Shown: positions 49,732-61,615, counted from the stretch's first letter. The stretch: 64,000 nt of DNA from Artemisia argyi (GCA_030686995.1 CM060709.1:303381357-303445356), one strand, 5' to 3'. The notes: a model not told the origin generated them from the letters alone. Program-made: numbers and translations.

Positions 49732-50916
49732 AAAGAATTGTTTGCCATTGTGGAGGCGGTTTTTAAGTGGCGGCACTACTTACTTGGGCGGCGTTTTGTT
49801 ATCCGAACGGATCATAGGAGTATTAAGGAGCTTATGCAACAAGTAATTCAGACTCCAATTCAGCAGAAATATGTGCGTAAGTTGTTAGGATTCGACTTTA
49901 GCATTGAATATAAACCGAGGGTACAGATCCAGGTGGCTGATGCGTTGTCTCGAATGTATGAGGATACCAAACCTTTAGCAGCTTCATTCTTGTCCATGAG
50001 TCAACCATTGATCGAGTTCATGGGCAACCTAAGGGCGGAAAATCAGGATTTGGAAGAATTACGCGTTCTACATCAGCAGATTGACCAAGGGATAGTCGCG
50101 GTTGGTTTTAGACGACAAGACGGGTTGGTAATTTTTCAAGACCGTTACTTTATTGGGCTAGAATCCAAATTAAAACCCTTGTTGTTGCGAGAGTACCATG
50201 ACACGCCTAGCTCGGGTCATGGCGGGGTCAAGAAAATGATGGTTGGTTTATCAGGTATTTTTTATTGGAAAGGGATGCGTAGGTCGGTGGAAGAATATAT
50301 TAAGAATTGTCGTGTGTGTCAGCAAACCAAGTATTCGACACAAGCAATTGGAGGTTACTTACAACCATTAGCTACGCCCACTGCGGTTTGGGAGGATGTA
50401 TCAATGGACTTCATCACGGGTATGCCATTATCGAAAGGGTTTACTGTTGTTCTTGTCGTAGTGGATCGATTCTCAAAATATGCACACTTCGCTCCTTTAC
50501 CAGCTAGTTTCAATGCCCACAAGGTGGCGGAGGTCTTTGTCGAGACCATTGTTAAACTCCATGGAATACCGAAATCTATCGTGTCTGACCGTGATCCTAT
50601 TTTTGTTAGCAAATTTTGGACGCAGCTTTTTAAACTTAGTGGGACACAACTCAATCATAGTACAGCTTATCATCCTCAAACGGATGGACAAACAGAGGTG
50701 GTCAACCGCGGGCTGGAACAATATTTGCGGGCTCTAGTCGCGGATCATCCTAATCAATGGGTTCGTTTTTTACCGTGGGCCGAGTATTGTTACAATACAA
50801 CTTATCATAGCAGTATTAAAATGACGCCATTTCAGGCTTTGTACGGCAAGGTTCCGTTAGCTATCATTCCATACCCACCAGGATCATCTAAGATTGCGGC
50901 TATTGATGTGCGTTGA
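49732..50916 (+). pseudogene. RNase H end and integrase
   Basis: Continues the same frame after the TAG. RNase H ends with RTDHRSIKEL and VADALSRM. The integrase has its zinc-binding H...H...C..C finger (HDTPSSGHGG to CRVCQQTKY) and the catalytic D, D, E residues in SMDFITGMP, VSDRDPIF and HPQTDGQTEVVNRGLE. It ends at a frameshift near 50905, followed by a TGA in this frame. Confidence 0.9.
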
Positions 50917-51554
50917 TTGAACGGGATGCGTTGATGCGGCAACTAAGGCAAAATTTGTTGGCTTCCAAAAATCGAATGGTGGAAAAAGCTAATCGTAAGC
51001 GTCGGGAGATTGAGTTCGCTGTGGGGTATAAAGTGCTTGTTAAACTTCAGCCTTACCGCCAACTTACTTTGGCTAGGCGCTTATCCAACAAATTGGCTAA
51101 GCGTTACTATGGTCCATATGAGGTTTTAGAGCGTGTGGGGAAGGTGGCTTATCGACTAGCGTTACCGGTTGATAGCAAGATTCATCCAGTGTTTCATGTT
51201 TCCATTCTCAAGCCATTTGTGGGAGATGATTCTACAGAAGTAACGGCCCTTCCTGAAGAAGTGGTGGACGGACGACCAAATGAGCAACCCGTGGCTGTTT
51301 GTGGATCGCGTTTTATATTGCAAAATGGACAGCCTACGCAACAGGTTTTGGTACAATGGGCTGGGCGATCTCCTGAGGAAGCAACGTGGGAATGGTTGTC
51401 GGAGTTTCAGAGTGCTTATCCAGCTTATGACCTTGGGGACAAGGTCATTCCTGAAGAAAGGGGGAATGATACATCAAGGGTTGTTAATGAACCAAGGCGT
51501 ACTACAAGGGTCTCGAGGAAACCTGGGTGGCATAAAGACTTTGTGTTACACTAG
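50913..51554 (+). pseudogene. Integrase C-terminus with chromodomain, extending into the 3' LTR
   Basis: After the frameshift the frame continues with LSNKLAKRYYGPYEVLERVG (the region after the catalytic core) and HPVFHVSILKPF. A chromodomain-like segment follows (QVLVQWAGRSPEEATWEWL, about 51343-51400). The last 29 codons (from about 51467) lie inside the 3' LTR, so the C-terminus is LTR-encoded. Chromodomains can guide insertion to chromatin marks in this group. Confidence 0.88.
51454..51466 (+). other. Polypurine tract of the Reina-like element
   Basis: AAGAAAGGGGGAA immediately precedes the 3' LTR. Because the ORF runs through it, the tract also encodes protein. Confidence 0.75.
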
Positions 51555-51825
51555 GATAGTTATCTTTATGTTTCTGTTTGATTAGGATATGTCAGGTCAT
51601 GTTAGTATAAGAGTCATTTAGAGTCATTGTTAATCTAGGAGAACTTCTTTATGTTTCTGTGGGATTATCTTATTGAGTTGTGTATGCTATTTAAGCAACA
51701 CCATTAATGAAATCAGATTATTATTGAGTCAAAAACATCTGTTCTCTTCTTCTCAAATTCTTAGGGAGCAAGCACCCGCTAAAAGTGGTGCCAACTATCG
51801 ATACAAACCAACTCGGGGCGTATCA
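51467..51825 (+). repeat. 3' LTR of the Reina-like element
   Basis: Begins TGATACATC and ends GGGGCGTATCA, 359 bp like the 5' LTR. It includes the final codons and stop (51552-51554) of the polyprotein. Confidence 0.92.
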
Positions 51826-52513
51826 GCGGGTGTATGAAGTGTTAGGGTGTAGAAGATGAAGAAGATTAATCCCATTTGTACCATTGTAATATTATCAAAA
51901 TTAAATTATCAAGAACATATGTAGAGATTTAGGTGACAAGAGAATGGAAATGTCATAAGACTGACTTTTGCATTCTTCTTGTATCGGTTTATTTGTATGC
52001 ATTTTCTTGTCTTTCTTATGTTTGGAGTTTGATGTCCTATTCGTTTGATGTAATATTAATATGTGGAAAACTTATATATAGTATTTGAATTCAATGCATT
52101 TGGTCCAAATATTTTTCGATTGGCAACTTATGCTTCGTTTGTTAATAACCAGCCGCCTTGTTTTCGTATGCACTTTGAAAAACGACTTGCCGACATATGG
52201 TGAGACTTTTTGCTTTTAGTAGTGCTTATAATTTCATTGTGAACTGCAATGATCAATAAGTTGATAAGCTTCTAAGAGCTTAATCTAGACTTGACTCTTG
52301 AGTGGGAAGATGATACATTTAGTTTGCTGCTTTAGAGACTGTGTAAGATCTTAATAACTTGAAAATTGTTCAAAGTAGTTAACCCAATTAAAATGGGCTG
52401 AGCCCATTTGATTAAAGTTAATCACATCATAGTATCATACTTAAATAGTAAACCCAATTAAAATGCATGTTTCAAAAGTCAAACTTTTGTGATCATAAAA
52501 TGAAATGCATTTA

Positions 52514-52765
52514 CTCCTTCCATCCTAAATTTATTGTCCTATATTGACTTTTTTAGTTTTTCTTTCTCAACTTTGACTATAAATGTTTTTGTTTGTGTTA
52601 CAATTTTTGATAAAAATTATACCAAATGAAAATACATTTAAAACTCAATCCGTTCATACATTTTGTATCAAGTATTATGTAATATAAACAAAAATACTTA
52701 AGTTCAAAGTTGAACAGTAAAGATTAAAAAAGTCAATAGGGGACAATAATTTTAGGACGGGGGAG
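52514..52765. mobile_element. Stowaway-like MITE, 252 bp
   Basis: Inverted ends CTCCTTCCATCCTAAATTTA and the complement of TTTAGGACGGGGGAG, flanked by TA on both sides (52512-52513 and 52766-52767). Confidence 0.8.
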
Positions 52766-52767
52766 TA

Positions 52768-54028
52768 GTTGACAACGTTAACTTATCTTTTACACAAGAT
52801 TCCCATCCAAAAGTGTTTATTTTTAAGGTATGCCGTCTTTTGATTTGGGGTTGGAGTAATGTCAAAAGATTTGCTAATACTATCATAGCTTAAAGTTGGA
52901 GTTTTTCATTTTGAAATTTAATCATTTCCATATGCTTATACAGAGTGATGGAGTTATATAGCATGTGAGGTTATACCTTTTCTATTTTATGTTTTCTTTT
53001 AGGTCTATCACTTCTCATGCACATGGTCAGTTGCAGAACATGTTTTCTTTTATGTGTATGACAATATGAGAGTTCTCTTAATACCATTTTAGTTACTTTC
53101 CTCATTATTTACTACTATACTTTTATCATAAGTAATAAAAAGTTACTTAAAGAGACTTTCTATAAAAAGAAGTCTTAAAATTTTAAAAGAAAAGACAATA
53201 CTATAAAAGAAAATTAAAAAATTAATGTAAAAAATTTAAAAATTTAACCTTTCACAAAAAAATTAAAAATTTAAGTCTCATTTAAACTATAAAATTACTC
53301 TTTCCAATAATGATATATTTTAATATAATTGTTTTTATATATAAAAAAACTAAACTTATAACTATCAATTTATTGCTAAAATTTGAGAAATAAAATAACT
53401 AACTATTTCACACAATTAATAATTTAGACGTTCTATTTTTGAAATACATATATCTATCACGTTATAAATTATTTGAGATATATTAAATAAAGAAGATTTA
53501 AAATGAAAAATATTTGTTCGTCACAAAAATAATTATTGGATGTTCGCTGTCACATTGCGCGGGTACCTTTCTGCTCTTTGAAAAATCGTGTACTATTTTG
53601 ATACACGCAACTATATGTCGATTATATATGTCCAATGTTGCATCTTTTGATGAAAATATCAATCCAACTTTTGTAAGATATTTTGGACTTGAAAGAAATG
53701 GAGGAATAAACAATAAAGCCTCCCAAAAAGTTAAGTGAAAAAGTACCATATGGAGAAGGTGGGGAGGTAGATTAGACAATCTTTTGTTGACCTTTTATAG
53801 GCTTAATTAAACGTTAATACTTAGGAGTTAGGACAAACATGTTTTCAAACGTCATGTTGATGCTAGTAACAATTATATTGAAATTAAAAAATATATATTT
53901 GGTCAGAACATATTTTCTGTTTTGGGTTTTCATATTAGCCATGAGTATAGAATAGTTTGGTCACTTTATGTGTAATATAACCCAAAGACCACAACCTTAT
54001 TTTTATTATCAACGTGTATTTTAGTGCA
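52768..54028. other. Intergenic, very AT-rich, no gene seen
   Basis: Runs of A/T between 53150 and 53500 and no recognisable coding or terminal-repeat structure. Short frames at 53498-53779 on both strands overlap each other and lack motifs. Confidence 0.5.
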
Positions 54029-54347
54029 GGGATAATCACCAAAATAAACCGATCAATCATGATGAATTCGATTTCTGCCCTTAGATAAAAAATGTCTTTT
54101 TTAGACAGGGCAATTGAGCAACCGATAAAGTGTCACTTTCTGCAAGTGACACGTGTTGATTGTCTGTCAGGTTTTTGGGCAACCTGTTAGTTTTTTGGGC
54201 AATACCTGCCAATTTTTGGGCAACTGGGGGCACTTGTCATCATATGGGTCGAGTTGCCCAGTTGCCCTGTCTAAAAAAGACATTTTTGAATCTGAGGGCA
54301 GGAACCGAATTCATAATAGTTGCCCGGTCTATTTTAGTGAGTACCCC
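54029..54347. mobile_element. Mutator-type foldback MITE, 319 bp, long terminal inverted repeats
   Basis: The two ends are complementary over about 110 bp (GGGATAATCACCAAAATAAA at the left; the complement of the right end reads GGGGTACTCACTAAAATAGA). The internal pair CTTTTTTAGACAGGGCAA / TTGCCCTGTCTAAAAAAG is nearly perfect. The flanks TTTAGTGCA and TTTAAAGTA may be a decayed 9-bp duplication of MULE type. Confidence 0.75.
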
Positions 54348-54404
54348 TTTAAAGTAATAGTCTGGCAAAATATCCATCAACAATTAGTAACTCGACTGAG
54401 CTTA

Positions 54405-54560
54405 TGTTGACGCTGTCGGGCGCCGACGGCTGACTCAAATGCCCTCGAACCGCGCGAAATGGTCGCCCATTACCCGGCTCACTAACTCTGCCTGGATTGG
54501 TGGTACCTATTATTCGTCGGCGGGGGCGGTCCGGCGATATACAACAAGAACAATACTCAA
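54405..54560. other. GC-rich island, unknown
   Basis: A block rich in CG dinucleotides (GTCGGGCGCCGACGGCTG to GGCGGGGGCGGTCCGGCG) in AT-rich DNA. On the - strand it reads RPRRRIIGTTNPGRVSEPGN and further coding-like sequence. I do not recognise it; a fragment of an inserted element or gene is possible. Confidence 0.35.
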
Positions 54561-54611
54561 TTATGAGAAATCGGAGTATAGGTCTCAACTTATTCTTACT
54601 CCTTAAAAGAT

Positions 54612-54921
54612 CATGGCTATGTCTGGGGAGGGCTTTTATGAGGCTTATGGGGAGCTTGGGCTTTTAAAATAAGCCGGCTAATTAAATAAGTCTCGTTTGT
54701 CATGGGGCTTATGGAAGAGCTTATAAAATAAGTCGGTTAAAAACTTTAGCCCCATAAAAAAGGCTAAAAACTTAAGCCCGAGGTTTTTGAAGAATAAATT
54801 ACTTATTTACCCACAAAAATATCTAACATATACAAAAACTCATTTAATTATGTCATTTTTAGTAATTTTGCAATAATAAGCCCCAGCCCCAGTTCCAGCC
54901 CATTTCGCCAAACATACCATC
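54612..54921. mobile_element. MITE-like element with GGCTTAT motifs
   Basis: Left end GGCTATGTCTGGGGA and the complement of the right end, GGTATGTTTGGCGAA, are similar. ATCAT lies on both sides. AAATAAG(C/T)CGG motifs recur inside. The superfamily is uncertain. Confidence 0.45.
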
Positions 54922-56046
54922 ATTTCTATTTAAAGTAAGCGGTGCAGTGATCAATGACATGTCAATGAAATTTTTTTTCACCCTATAACACGCCAAACTG
55001 CACAGGAGGTTGCGCCATTCTTTCTGTCACTAGCCCATTAACGAGCATGATTAATTTTAATTTTTATTTTTTTAATTATTTTTTGTGAGTGGACGAGATA
55101 TTTTTGGTAGTGTGTTATGAGATTCAATTGCGCCCATAACACATCTAAGGATGTTGTTTTAGTTATAGTGATGTTATTAGGTGTGTGCTGAACTAATAAC
55201 AATTCAACGGGTCTTTTAAAAATTAGTAAATTTCAACTCGTGTAGAGTGCAAACTTTGCAAATTATGATGTCAATCAACAAGTTTTTTTGGCATTATCAT
55301 GTCTAGTCACGCGTAACACCAGTTATCAAAAAGGAGAGTTTAACCTAACTTAAATGCAAGTGACACTACACCAATATATGAATTAAGTTAGGTAAAAGTG
55401 AAATATAATGATCTCGACATGTAAAACGTATATTTATTTTTTGATTATATATATCTAAGACGGTGGAGAAAGCGAGTGCGATCCCACCTATTGCGCAAGG
55501 TTGTTATAATCTCTCAATAATACAACACTTGTATGTATGTGTTCTCAAGGTCAAGATCAACAAAAGTCAACTTTGTTGCCTTAGTTAACCAATGGGCTTT
55601 AACGTAAATTCAGTTCTTATCTCAATATGGACTTGAGTTTGTCGGTGAATTGCAGCTGTAAGCCTGTAATTTCACAACCTTATACACGACTACATCCATC
55701 TAGTTTTGCTTTTTGCTTTTTTTTGGTTACAACTCGGTGAGATAAAGCTGGCCCATGTTTATCTTAAAACCGATGAATGAGATTGTTGCTTATCGAGATA
55801 AAATGATTGCATGTGCGCATAACCAATTATCAAGAGGGTGTGTGTGACTGTGTTATGCACTAAATTATCTGATTTATTATGTTTGTAGAAGGTAATAATT
55901 AACAAAAAAAACTTTGATGGTTTTGTGGTTGACCTAAATTTGAGTGGCTAAATTGAAACAAATCTCAAACTTATTACTACTATTTGATAATTTTAACCTT
56001 TTAGAAAATCTCATAAATAAATATTAAATTTTTGACAATATATAAA

Positions 56047-56197
56047 GGGATAATTCCATATTTACCCAACTTGAAAATCAAAATACCATATTTCCCCAAA
56101 ACACAAGTTTTTAATGCATAAATACAATGCTTTTAAAGCACATGTTGGAGAAATATGGAATTATGATGTTTAAGTTGGAAAAATATGGAATTGCCCC
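56047..56197. mobile_element. Mutator-type foldback MITE, 151 bp
   Basis: Ends GGGATAATTCCATATTTACC and the complement of the right end, GGGGCAATTCCATATTTTTC, form a near-complete foldback. ATATATAAA is duplicated on both sides (56038-56046 and 56198-56206), the 9-bp length expected of MULEs. It lies 280 bp upstream of the NHL gene. Confidence 0.85.
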
Positions 56198-56472
56198 ATA
56201 TATAAAACTTAATAAATTATTATACGGCATATTCTTATAACAAAAATTATAAAATGACATATCCTTGTCCTAGAGAAGCATATTTATGAAGTAGAGTAGA
56301 AAATACACAAAAAGAGGAAACCGTGTTGTACAACCTTTTTCCCTTTCATTATTCCACCATCCATACATACCCATCCATTCCACCTTTTATTCATTCATTC
56401 CACCCAAAACACAAAAATCATTTCATTATTTAACCCAAAACCAAAAAACCAAAAAAGCCAAAAACCAACCCA

Positions 56473-57216
56473 ATGGCTGAAAAAATACACCCAAAACAAC
56501 CCATTCCAACCCAAAACTCAAACCCTAACCCCACCTTCCCACCCAACAAATCCAACCTCTACAACTCGTCACGCCCGGTCTATCGCCCTTTACCTCGTCG
56601 AAACCGTCGTTCATGCTGCTGCTCATTCTGCCTATGCATCACATTCTCCTTGATCCTCATAATACTTATCGCAGCCATAGCAGGGGGGATATTTTACGCG
56701 TTATATCGCCCTCAGCGACCTTCATTCACTGTTACATCACTCCAAGTCCAAAATTTCACCTTAACAAACTCAAATCTCCTTACTACAAAATTTAACTTGA
56801 GTGTCACGGCACACAACCCTAACAAAAAGATCGAGTTTATATACGACCAAGTTAACGTTAACTTTCGTTCCAAAGACGTTGGTATTGGATATGGGACAAT
56901 ACCCGAGTTTACTCTTAGGAAAAAAAATACTACGAGGTTGAGATCAGCTGTGTCTGTGACTGGTCAAAGTGTGGGAGACGATGGGAGTGTTTTGAGAAGT
57001 GATGTGAGTAAAAAGAAGGTGCCCATGAGTGTTAGGTTGGATACTAAGGTGAAGGTCAAAGTTGGTGGGTTGAAAATGAAGAAGGTGCCTATTAGAGTGG
57101 ATTGTAGTGGGATCACTGCGAGTGTCCCGACAGGGAAGACGCCAGGGAGTGCGAGTACTTCGGGGGTTAAGTGTAAGGTGGATTTGAGGATCAAGATCTG
57201 GAAATGGACTTTTTAG
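56473..57216 (+). CDS. NDR1/HIN1-like (LEA_2) membrane protein, 247 aa
   Basis: Single-exon member of the plant NHL family, plasma-membrane proteins linked to pathogen response, senescence and abiotic stress. The N-terminus (1-45) is proline- and asparagine-rich, followed by a basic-cysteine patch (RRNRRSCCCSFC, 42-53). One membrane segment covers about 54-78 (CITFSLILIILIAAIAGGIF). The rest is the LEA_2 domain with FNLSVTAHNPNKKIEFIYD near 107-125, the usual NPN motif. The length is typical. The start at 56473 is the first ATG after a C/A-rich leader and is followed directly by the proline-rich tail. The exact family member is not resolved. Confidence 0.92.
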   Translation: MAEKIHPKQPIPTQNSNPNPTFPPNKSNLYNSSRPVYRPLPRRNRRSCCCSFCLCITFSLILIILIAAIAGGIFYALYRPQRPSFTVTSLQVQNFTLTNSNLLTTKFNLSVTAHNPNKKIEFIYDQVNVNFRSKDVGIGYGTIPEFTLRKKNTTRLRSAVSVTGQSVGDDGSVLRSDVSKKKVPMSVRLDTKVKVKVGGLKMKKVPIRVDCSGITASVPTGKTPGSASTSGVKCKVDLRIKIWKWTF

Positions 57217-60059
57217 TTTCGAGGTTTTTTCTGTTCAGGTTATCTGGGTGGGTCGGTAAGTCTTTTGACTCAGATGTACACGCGATATCAGGGTACCTGA
57301 TAAAGTTTAAACCTTTGATCTTTTGAGAAAATATTAGGATGCTTGATCAATATGATTTTTATTTTATGAAATATTTTTGTTATTATTATTATTTTTTTTT
57401 TTTTAATTTTGATTTGGGGTAATTGATTATTTGATATGTGTAGTGATAGGATTATGATGTGTATTATTTTATTTTGTTTTTTTTAAGAATATAATGATGG
57501 TTTGATATAGTATTATTGATCATTGCAATTTTTTATTTTTTTTGTAATTATATGATGATAATTTTTTGTTAAATAAAAAGTTGGTTTATTGTACTTTTGC
57601 GAGGTGATAACGTGGGTGTTTGAATATAGTACTCGTATTAATCATTGAAATGGTATTCTGTTTGTAATTTGTACTATCTTTTTATTAAAAGAAAACTTTT
57701 GTGTATGTACATACAAACATGTCATGCCAGTTTTCCAGTAGGAACCACGTCATTTTCGGCTGATTATTGATTAATCAAGCTAATAAGCTGAAGTCAAAGA
57801 TGGAGGAATTATTATTATTATGAATTATAAATTGTAAAAATGTGGCTGTCTGCCTGTCTATAGGGTTTGATTAATACAAAAGTAAATAGCTGTTGACCTG
57901 TTGTAATGACCAACTTTTTTTGTCATGATCAATTAGCAAATAGTATAGAAACTGCAAATTTTATCCAATTTGCAGATTATAATCTGGGTTGCAAACAAGC
58001 CTAATTAAGTGAGCAGCATGAATTCCACTTGTTTTGATCCTCTTAGGCCAAGTTCAAAGCGCGATTGGTAATTTTGCGAGGCTTTATAATCCATGTTTGA
58101 GTATGTGTTGAAGAACATATAAGTTGTCCTGGAGCTTAAGTGGCTAGAAAGTATTCAATAACCGTGATTTGAGCTTCATTAGCGAGCTTGACACTTAAAT
58201 TGGTTCGACGAACTCGTTGAGTTTCGATTCTAATGACTCATCAAAATCTCCGTCTTTTCAGCAACCTAATGTGTACTCATATGTCAAGTGGTTGTTCACA
58301 CATACATATATATAACATAATCACATATGCTTAAAAAACATGTTAAAAGAATAAAAGCTCAATACTAGCAATGCAAGTGAAGTTAGTTATTTTTTTTATA
58401 TACTGCAATTCTTTTGAAATAAGGAGTATATTTACAAAATTCTAGGAAAATTTGGGTGTTAAGTCGGAGACAGAGACAAGAGGGTACTGATATTATCACT
58501 TTAATGAAACCCAAACTTCCATAAACTGGATTAATAATGAAACATCACCATTAATGTTCCTGCTCGTACGGAGAGTTTTTTTATTTTCTTCTTCTAAACT
58601 TTTATATATCGAAAAGCAAATTAAAGAATAAAAATAAAATAAAAATAAATATAGATGCTGATGTTCAAAAATATCCCATGTACTAAAAAGTTGTTCCAAA
58701 ACTGTGTACTTTTTGTTACCACAGAATAAGTTTTGTGAGGAAAATTTTGTCTTCTTCAAGTCATTAGAATATAAGATTTTATGGACAAGAATTAGTCAAA
58801 AAAATGTTTTCATCATGCAAGCTAACATCAAAGATGCTTTTACAATCAACTTTTAATATAACAATATCGACATGCTTTTACATCCTTAACATTCAGACAA
58901 CATACCAACGATACATTTTGAACTAAACCGGTTCGGTGCCAATCTAAATCATAAAGCATATACTCGAAATTGATAAAAATACAACTTGATATCATATCTC
59001 CTATAAACCAAATCAAAGACTTAATTGAAGGGTAATGTTGTAATTTAATATTTGTTGAAATTTTGAATCTATACCCATGTATCACGGACAAGGTGTCATT
59101 GTCAGCCTCTAAAATTATCAAATTAGAAAGAAAAAAACTACATGCCCCCATGTGATGTTCTAACAAACAATCATACAATGAATGACATACATTTGACATC
59201 TCATATACTACAAGTTTTTGGTCAATCATTTAGTTCATGGAATCTAAATCAAATGATGTGTTTTTGTCACGCTTCTAGTCGCTTATAATTTCTAAAACTA
59301 CATCTCAACCATAGGGAACCCATTTGATGATGAATATATATCTTAGATCAATGAACTTGAGATATCGTATGAAAATATGGACGCGCAGAAGTATTATACA
59401 TAACCTGATTGAATGATAGAAAACTTATTTGCAAGTAATTTGGACCGGATTTGAGAATGTGCAAGGTGCCCGACTAATGGCCTTCAAATATTTTAGGGGC
59501 ACCAAAATTTTAAACATGAAGGGTTTGATTAGTTTTTCCGTAGAATTTGTGGTCAAGTGTTCTAGAATGTAAGATGTTGGACTTCTAATGAATACTTAGA
59601 GTCATATGCTATATAATATAATTACATACTTTTTGAGTATCATCCGTATAATAAAAGATAATTTCGTTTAAGAGTTTACCAAATTTCCGAGTTGCCACCA
59701 AGTATAAGTTTCTTTTAACTTTTTTAAGTGTAATGAACAAGATACCTTTTTGAAGAAACACAATCATAAAACTTCAGAAAGTAATGAGGATATATTGATA
59801 TTTGTATCAACAACCTACTACTCGTTATAACTTTTCAAAGAAGTGGTTGCCTCTTTAATAATTTACAAACAACCTTGCATAACTAAATATAATAGCTTAT
59901 CGAATAAGTAGTTGTTCATTAAAAACTTACAGACAACCTTGTATAGCTAATAATAGCATACGTACCAACCATAATAAGCATCATAAAGTATGGAATATCA
60001 GAACACTTTAACATATGATATGAGCTCAAATTGTGATTATCTGCATTATCTATTTCATC
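57217..60059. other. NHL 3' region and intergenic DNA
   Basis: T-rich 3' UTR up to about 57600. A short segment at 57233-57290 (TTTTGACTCAGATGTACACG) resembles the SINE-body motif at 19495-19620. Frames at 58496-58759 and 58846-59229 (- strand) are unremarkable in codon use and match nothing I know. No paired repeat ends were found. Confidence 0.45.
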
Positions 60060-60222
60060 AATAACGGAGCTAGAAATTTTTTTGTGAGAAGGCCGAAACA
60101 AAATTTTCCCCAAAAAAATATTAGATGGGAAGGCCGAGATGAGAAAAAATCTCTTTTTAGCACATGAAATAGGCCTAAGGGGGCCGGGATCCTTCCCGGT
60201 CCTCATTAAGCTCCGCCCATTA
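60060..60222. mobile_element. hAT MITE, 163 bp
   Basis: Left end AATAACGGAGCTAG and the complement of the right end, TAATGGGCGGAGCTT. ATTTCATC and ATTTCATT flank it (60052-60059 and 60223-60230), an 8-bp duplication with one change. The GGAGCT/AGCTCC termini resemble those of 20431 and 48507. The frame at 59919-60365 spans it and is not a gene. Confidence 0.75.
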
Positions 60223-60230
60223 ATTTCATT

Positions 60231-61311
60231 ATCGATGCGAAATATGATATCGTCTAGATTCTTTTCAAAACAACCGAATGACACAACATAAAGCATGTGT
60301 ACTAGGCAAATCACAAATGAGGGCATTGTGATATATGGATTAGCTAGAATTACAGATAAACACATTTAAAGAGATCAAAGGGTACTTACCTAACTGCATG
60401 TCCATATGTACTATATAAGTATAATTTCAAAGAGAATTCCAAATTTGGTCAAGTTTCTACTCCATGGTCCATTTTCGTAAAAAGGAAAAAAAAAAAATGG
60501 TTTTCAAATTTAATCTTGTACGACTGCTAGACTGTGCAACTTTATTAAAAACTTGACACGTGTCCAAAAGTTGGTAGGTTCTTTTTGCTAGAATGAAGTG
60601 ACATTTTGAGTGACTAAGATTATGTTTTGCTTGACATGTTTGTCTTATTTAAAAAGTCAACGGTAGTTCTCACTTTTTTATTTGAAAAATATATAAATGA
60701 ATAAAATGTGAGACCTACGGTTGATTGATGTTTTGAATAAGACAAACTAGTCTAATAAATATTAACCTGATTGCACATAATGTCATTTTGATCGAGAAAA
60801 AAAACCTAATCAACTTTTAGACACTTGTCAAATTTTTAGTAGAGTCGCATAAGACTAAATTTAGAAAACAATTTTATTTTTTTACTAGAAAGGACCCGGA
60901 GAAAATGAGCTATTTTTGAAGTTTTTCTAAAATCAAACTAATAAAAAAGCATCAAGTTACTGGAGTAGGTCATAACCAATAGTAGAAACGAGCGGAAGGG
61001 CCCGCGCGTTGCTGCGGGAATGTGGTGGTAAGTCTTATTTGAAAGTTTGTCATTAAGGACTAAGTTTGAAAAAGACCAGTAAACGTAAGGACTATTTTTG
61101 AAAATTTATTCTGGAAATAATATGGCTTTCTACAAGAAAAGTCCCTAAAATTCTCAGCGTGTTGCATCGTTAGTCCCGAAGGACCTATCTTGCAAACACA
61201 GTTACACCTTAAGGACTAAACTACGCATGACCACTGTTGAAAGCACTATAGCTACAGTGTGTTACTACAGTAACCTTCCTGCCTTTTACTATATATGTAA
61301 ATATAAATATA
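60231..61311. other. Intergenic with a CCCGCGCGTTG motif
   Basis: No gene. At about 60998 the sequence GGGCCCGCGCGTTGCTGCGGG forms a short GC-rich dyad like the motifs near 61630. It probably marks the edge of an old mobile element, whose other end was not found. Confidence 0.4.
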
Positions 61312-61566
61312 CTCCCTCCGTCCCTTATTAAATGTCTAGTTTTGACTTTTCGAGTCTTTTTTCTTTAACTTTGACCTTAAATATTTTTGTTTGTATTATA
61401 TGATACTTGATAAAAATTATGTCAATGAAAAGTACATTTAAAACCCAATTCATTCATATATTTTGCATCATGTATTATATATCATATATAAAAATATTTA
61501 TGGTCAAAGTTGATAAAACAAGACTTTGAAAATTCAAAGTGGACATTTAATATGGGACGGAGGTAG
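61312..61566. mobile_element. Stowaway-like MITE, 255 bp
   Basis: Inverted ends CTCCCTCCGTCCCTTATTAA and the complement of TTAATATGGGACGGAGGTAG, flanked by TA on both sides. Confidence 0.85.
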
Positions 61567-61615
61567 TATAAAGTAAAGGTTGTAGGTACGATTAATATCC
61601 GCTTTTAACTTCTTA

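Larger units (their letters stand above)
46417..51825 (+). mobile_element. Chromovirus-type Ty3/gypsy retrotransposon (Reina-like), 5.4 kb
   Basis: Complete element with two 359-bp LTRs (46417-46775 and 51467-51825; ends TGATACG / CGTATCA) and GCGGG duplicated on both sides (46412-46416 and 51826-51830). The coding order is gag, protease, reverse transcriptase, RNase H, integrase, chromodomain, which defines Ty3/gypsy chromoviruses; short LTRs and the domain style suggest the Reina clade. The LTRs differ at roughly ten positions, so insertion is fairly recent but not new. The coding part is disabled by a frameshift near 48255, a hAT MITE at 48507-48731, a TAG stop at 49729-49731, and a frameshift near 50905. 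Confidence 0.95.
46297..52450 (+). pseudogene. Duplicated 3' end of the HOTHEAD-like gene, split by a retrotransposon
   Basis: 46297-46416 copies 37355-37471 (end of intron 5, acceptor AATGCAG, and most of exon 6 starting at 46369). 51826-52450 copies the rest of exon 6, the stop codon and about 570 bp of downstream DNA, up to about 38055 of the original. Between them lies a complete LTR element with a 5-bp target duplication (GCGGG) in the last codons of exon 6. Upstream exons 1-5 are absent, so this is a segmental pseudogene in the same orientation as its parent. It has diverged from the parent by scattered substitutions and small indels. Confidence 0.9.

Noticed and set aside
59919..60365. 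148-codon - strand frame
   Set aside because: It runs through a hAT MITE at 60060-60222 and has no domain or splice support.
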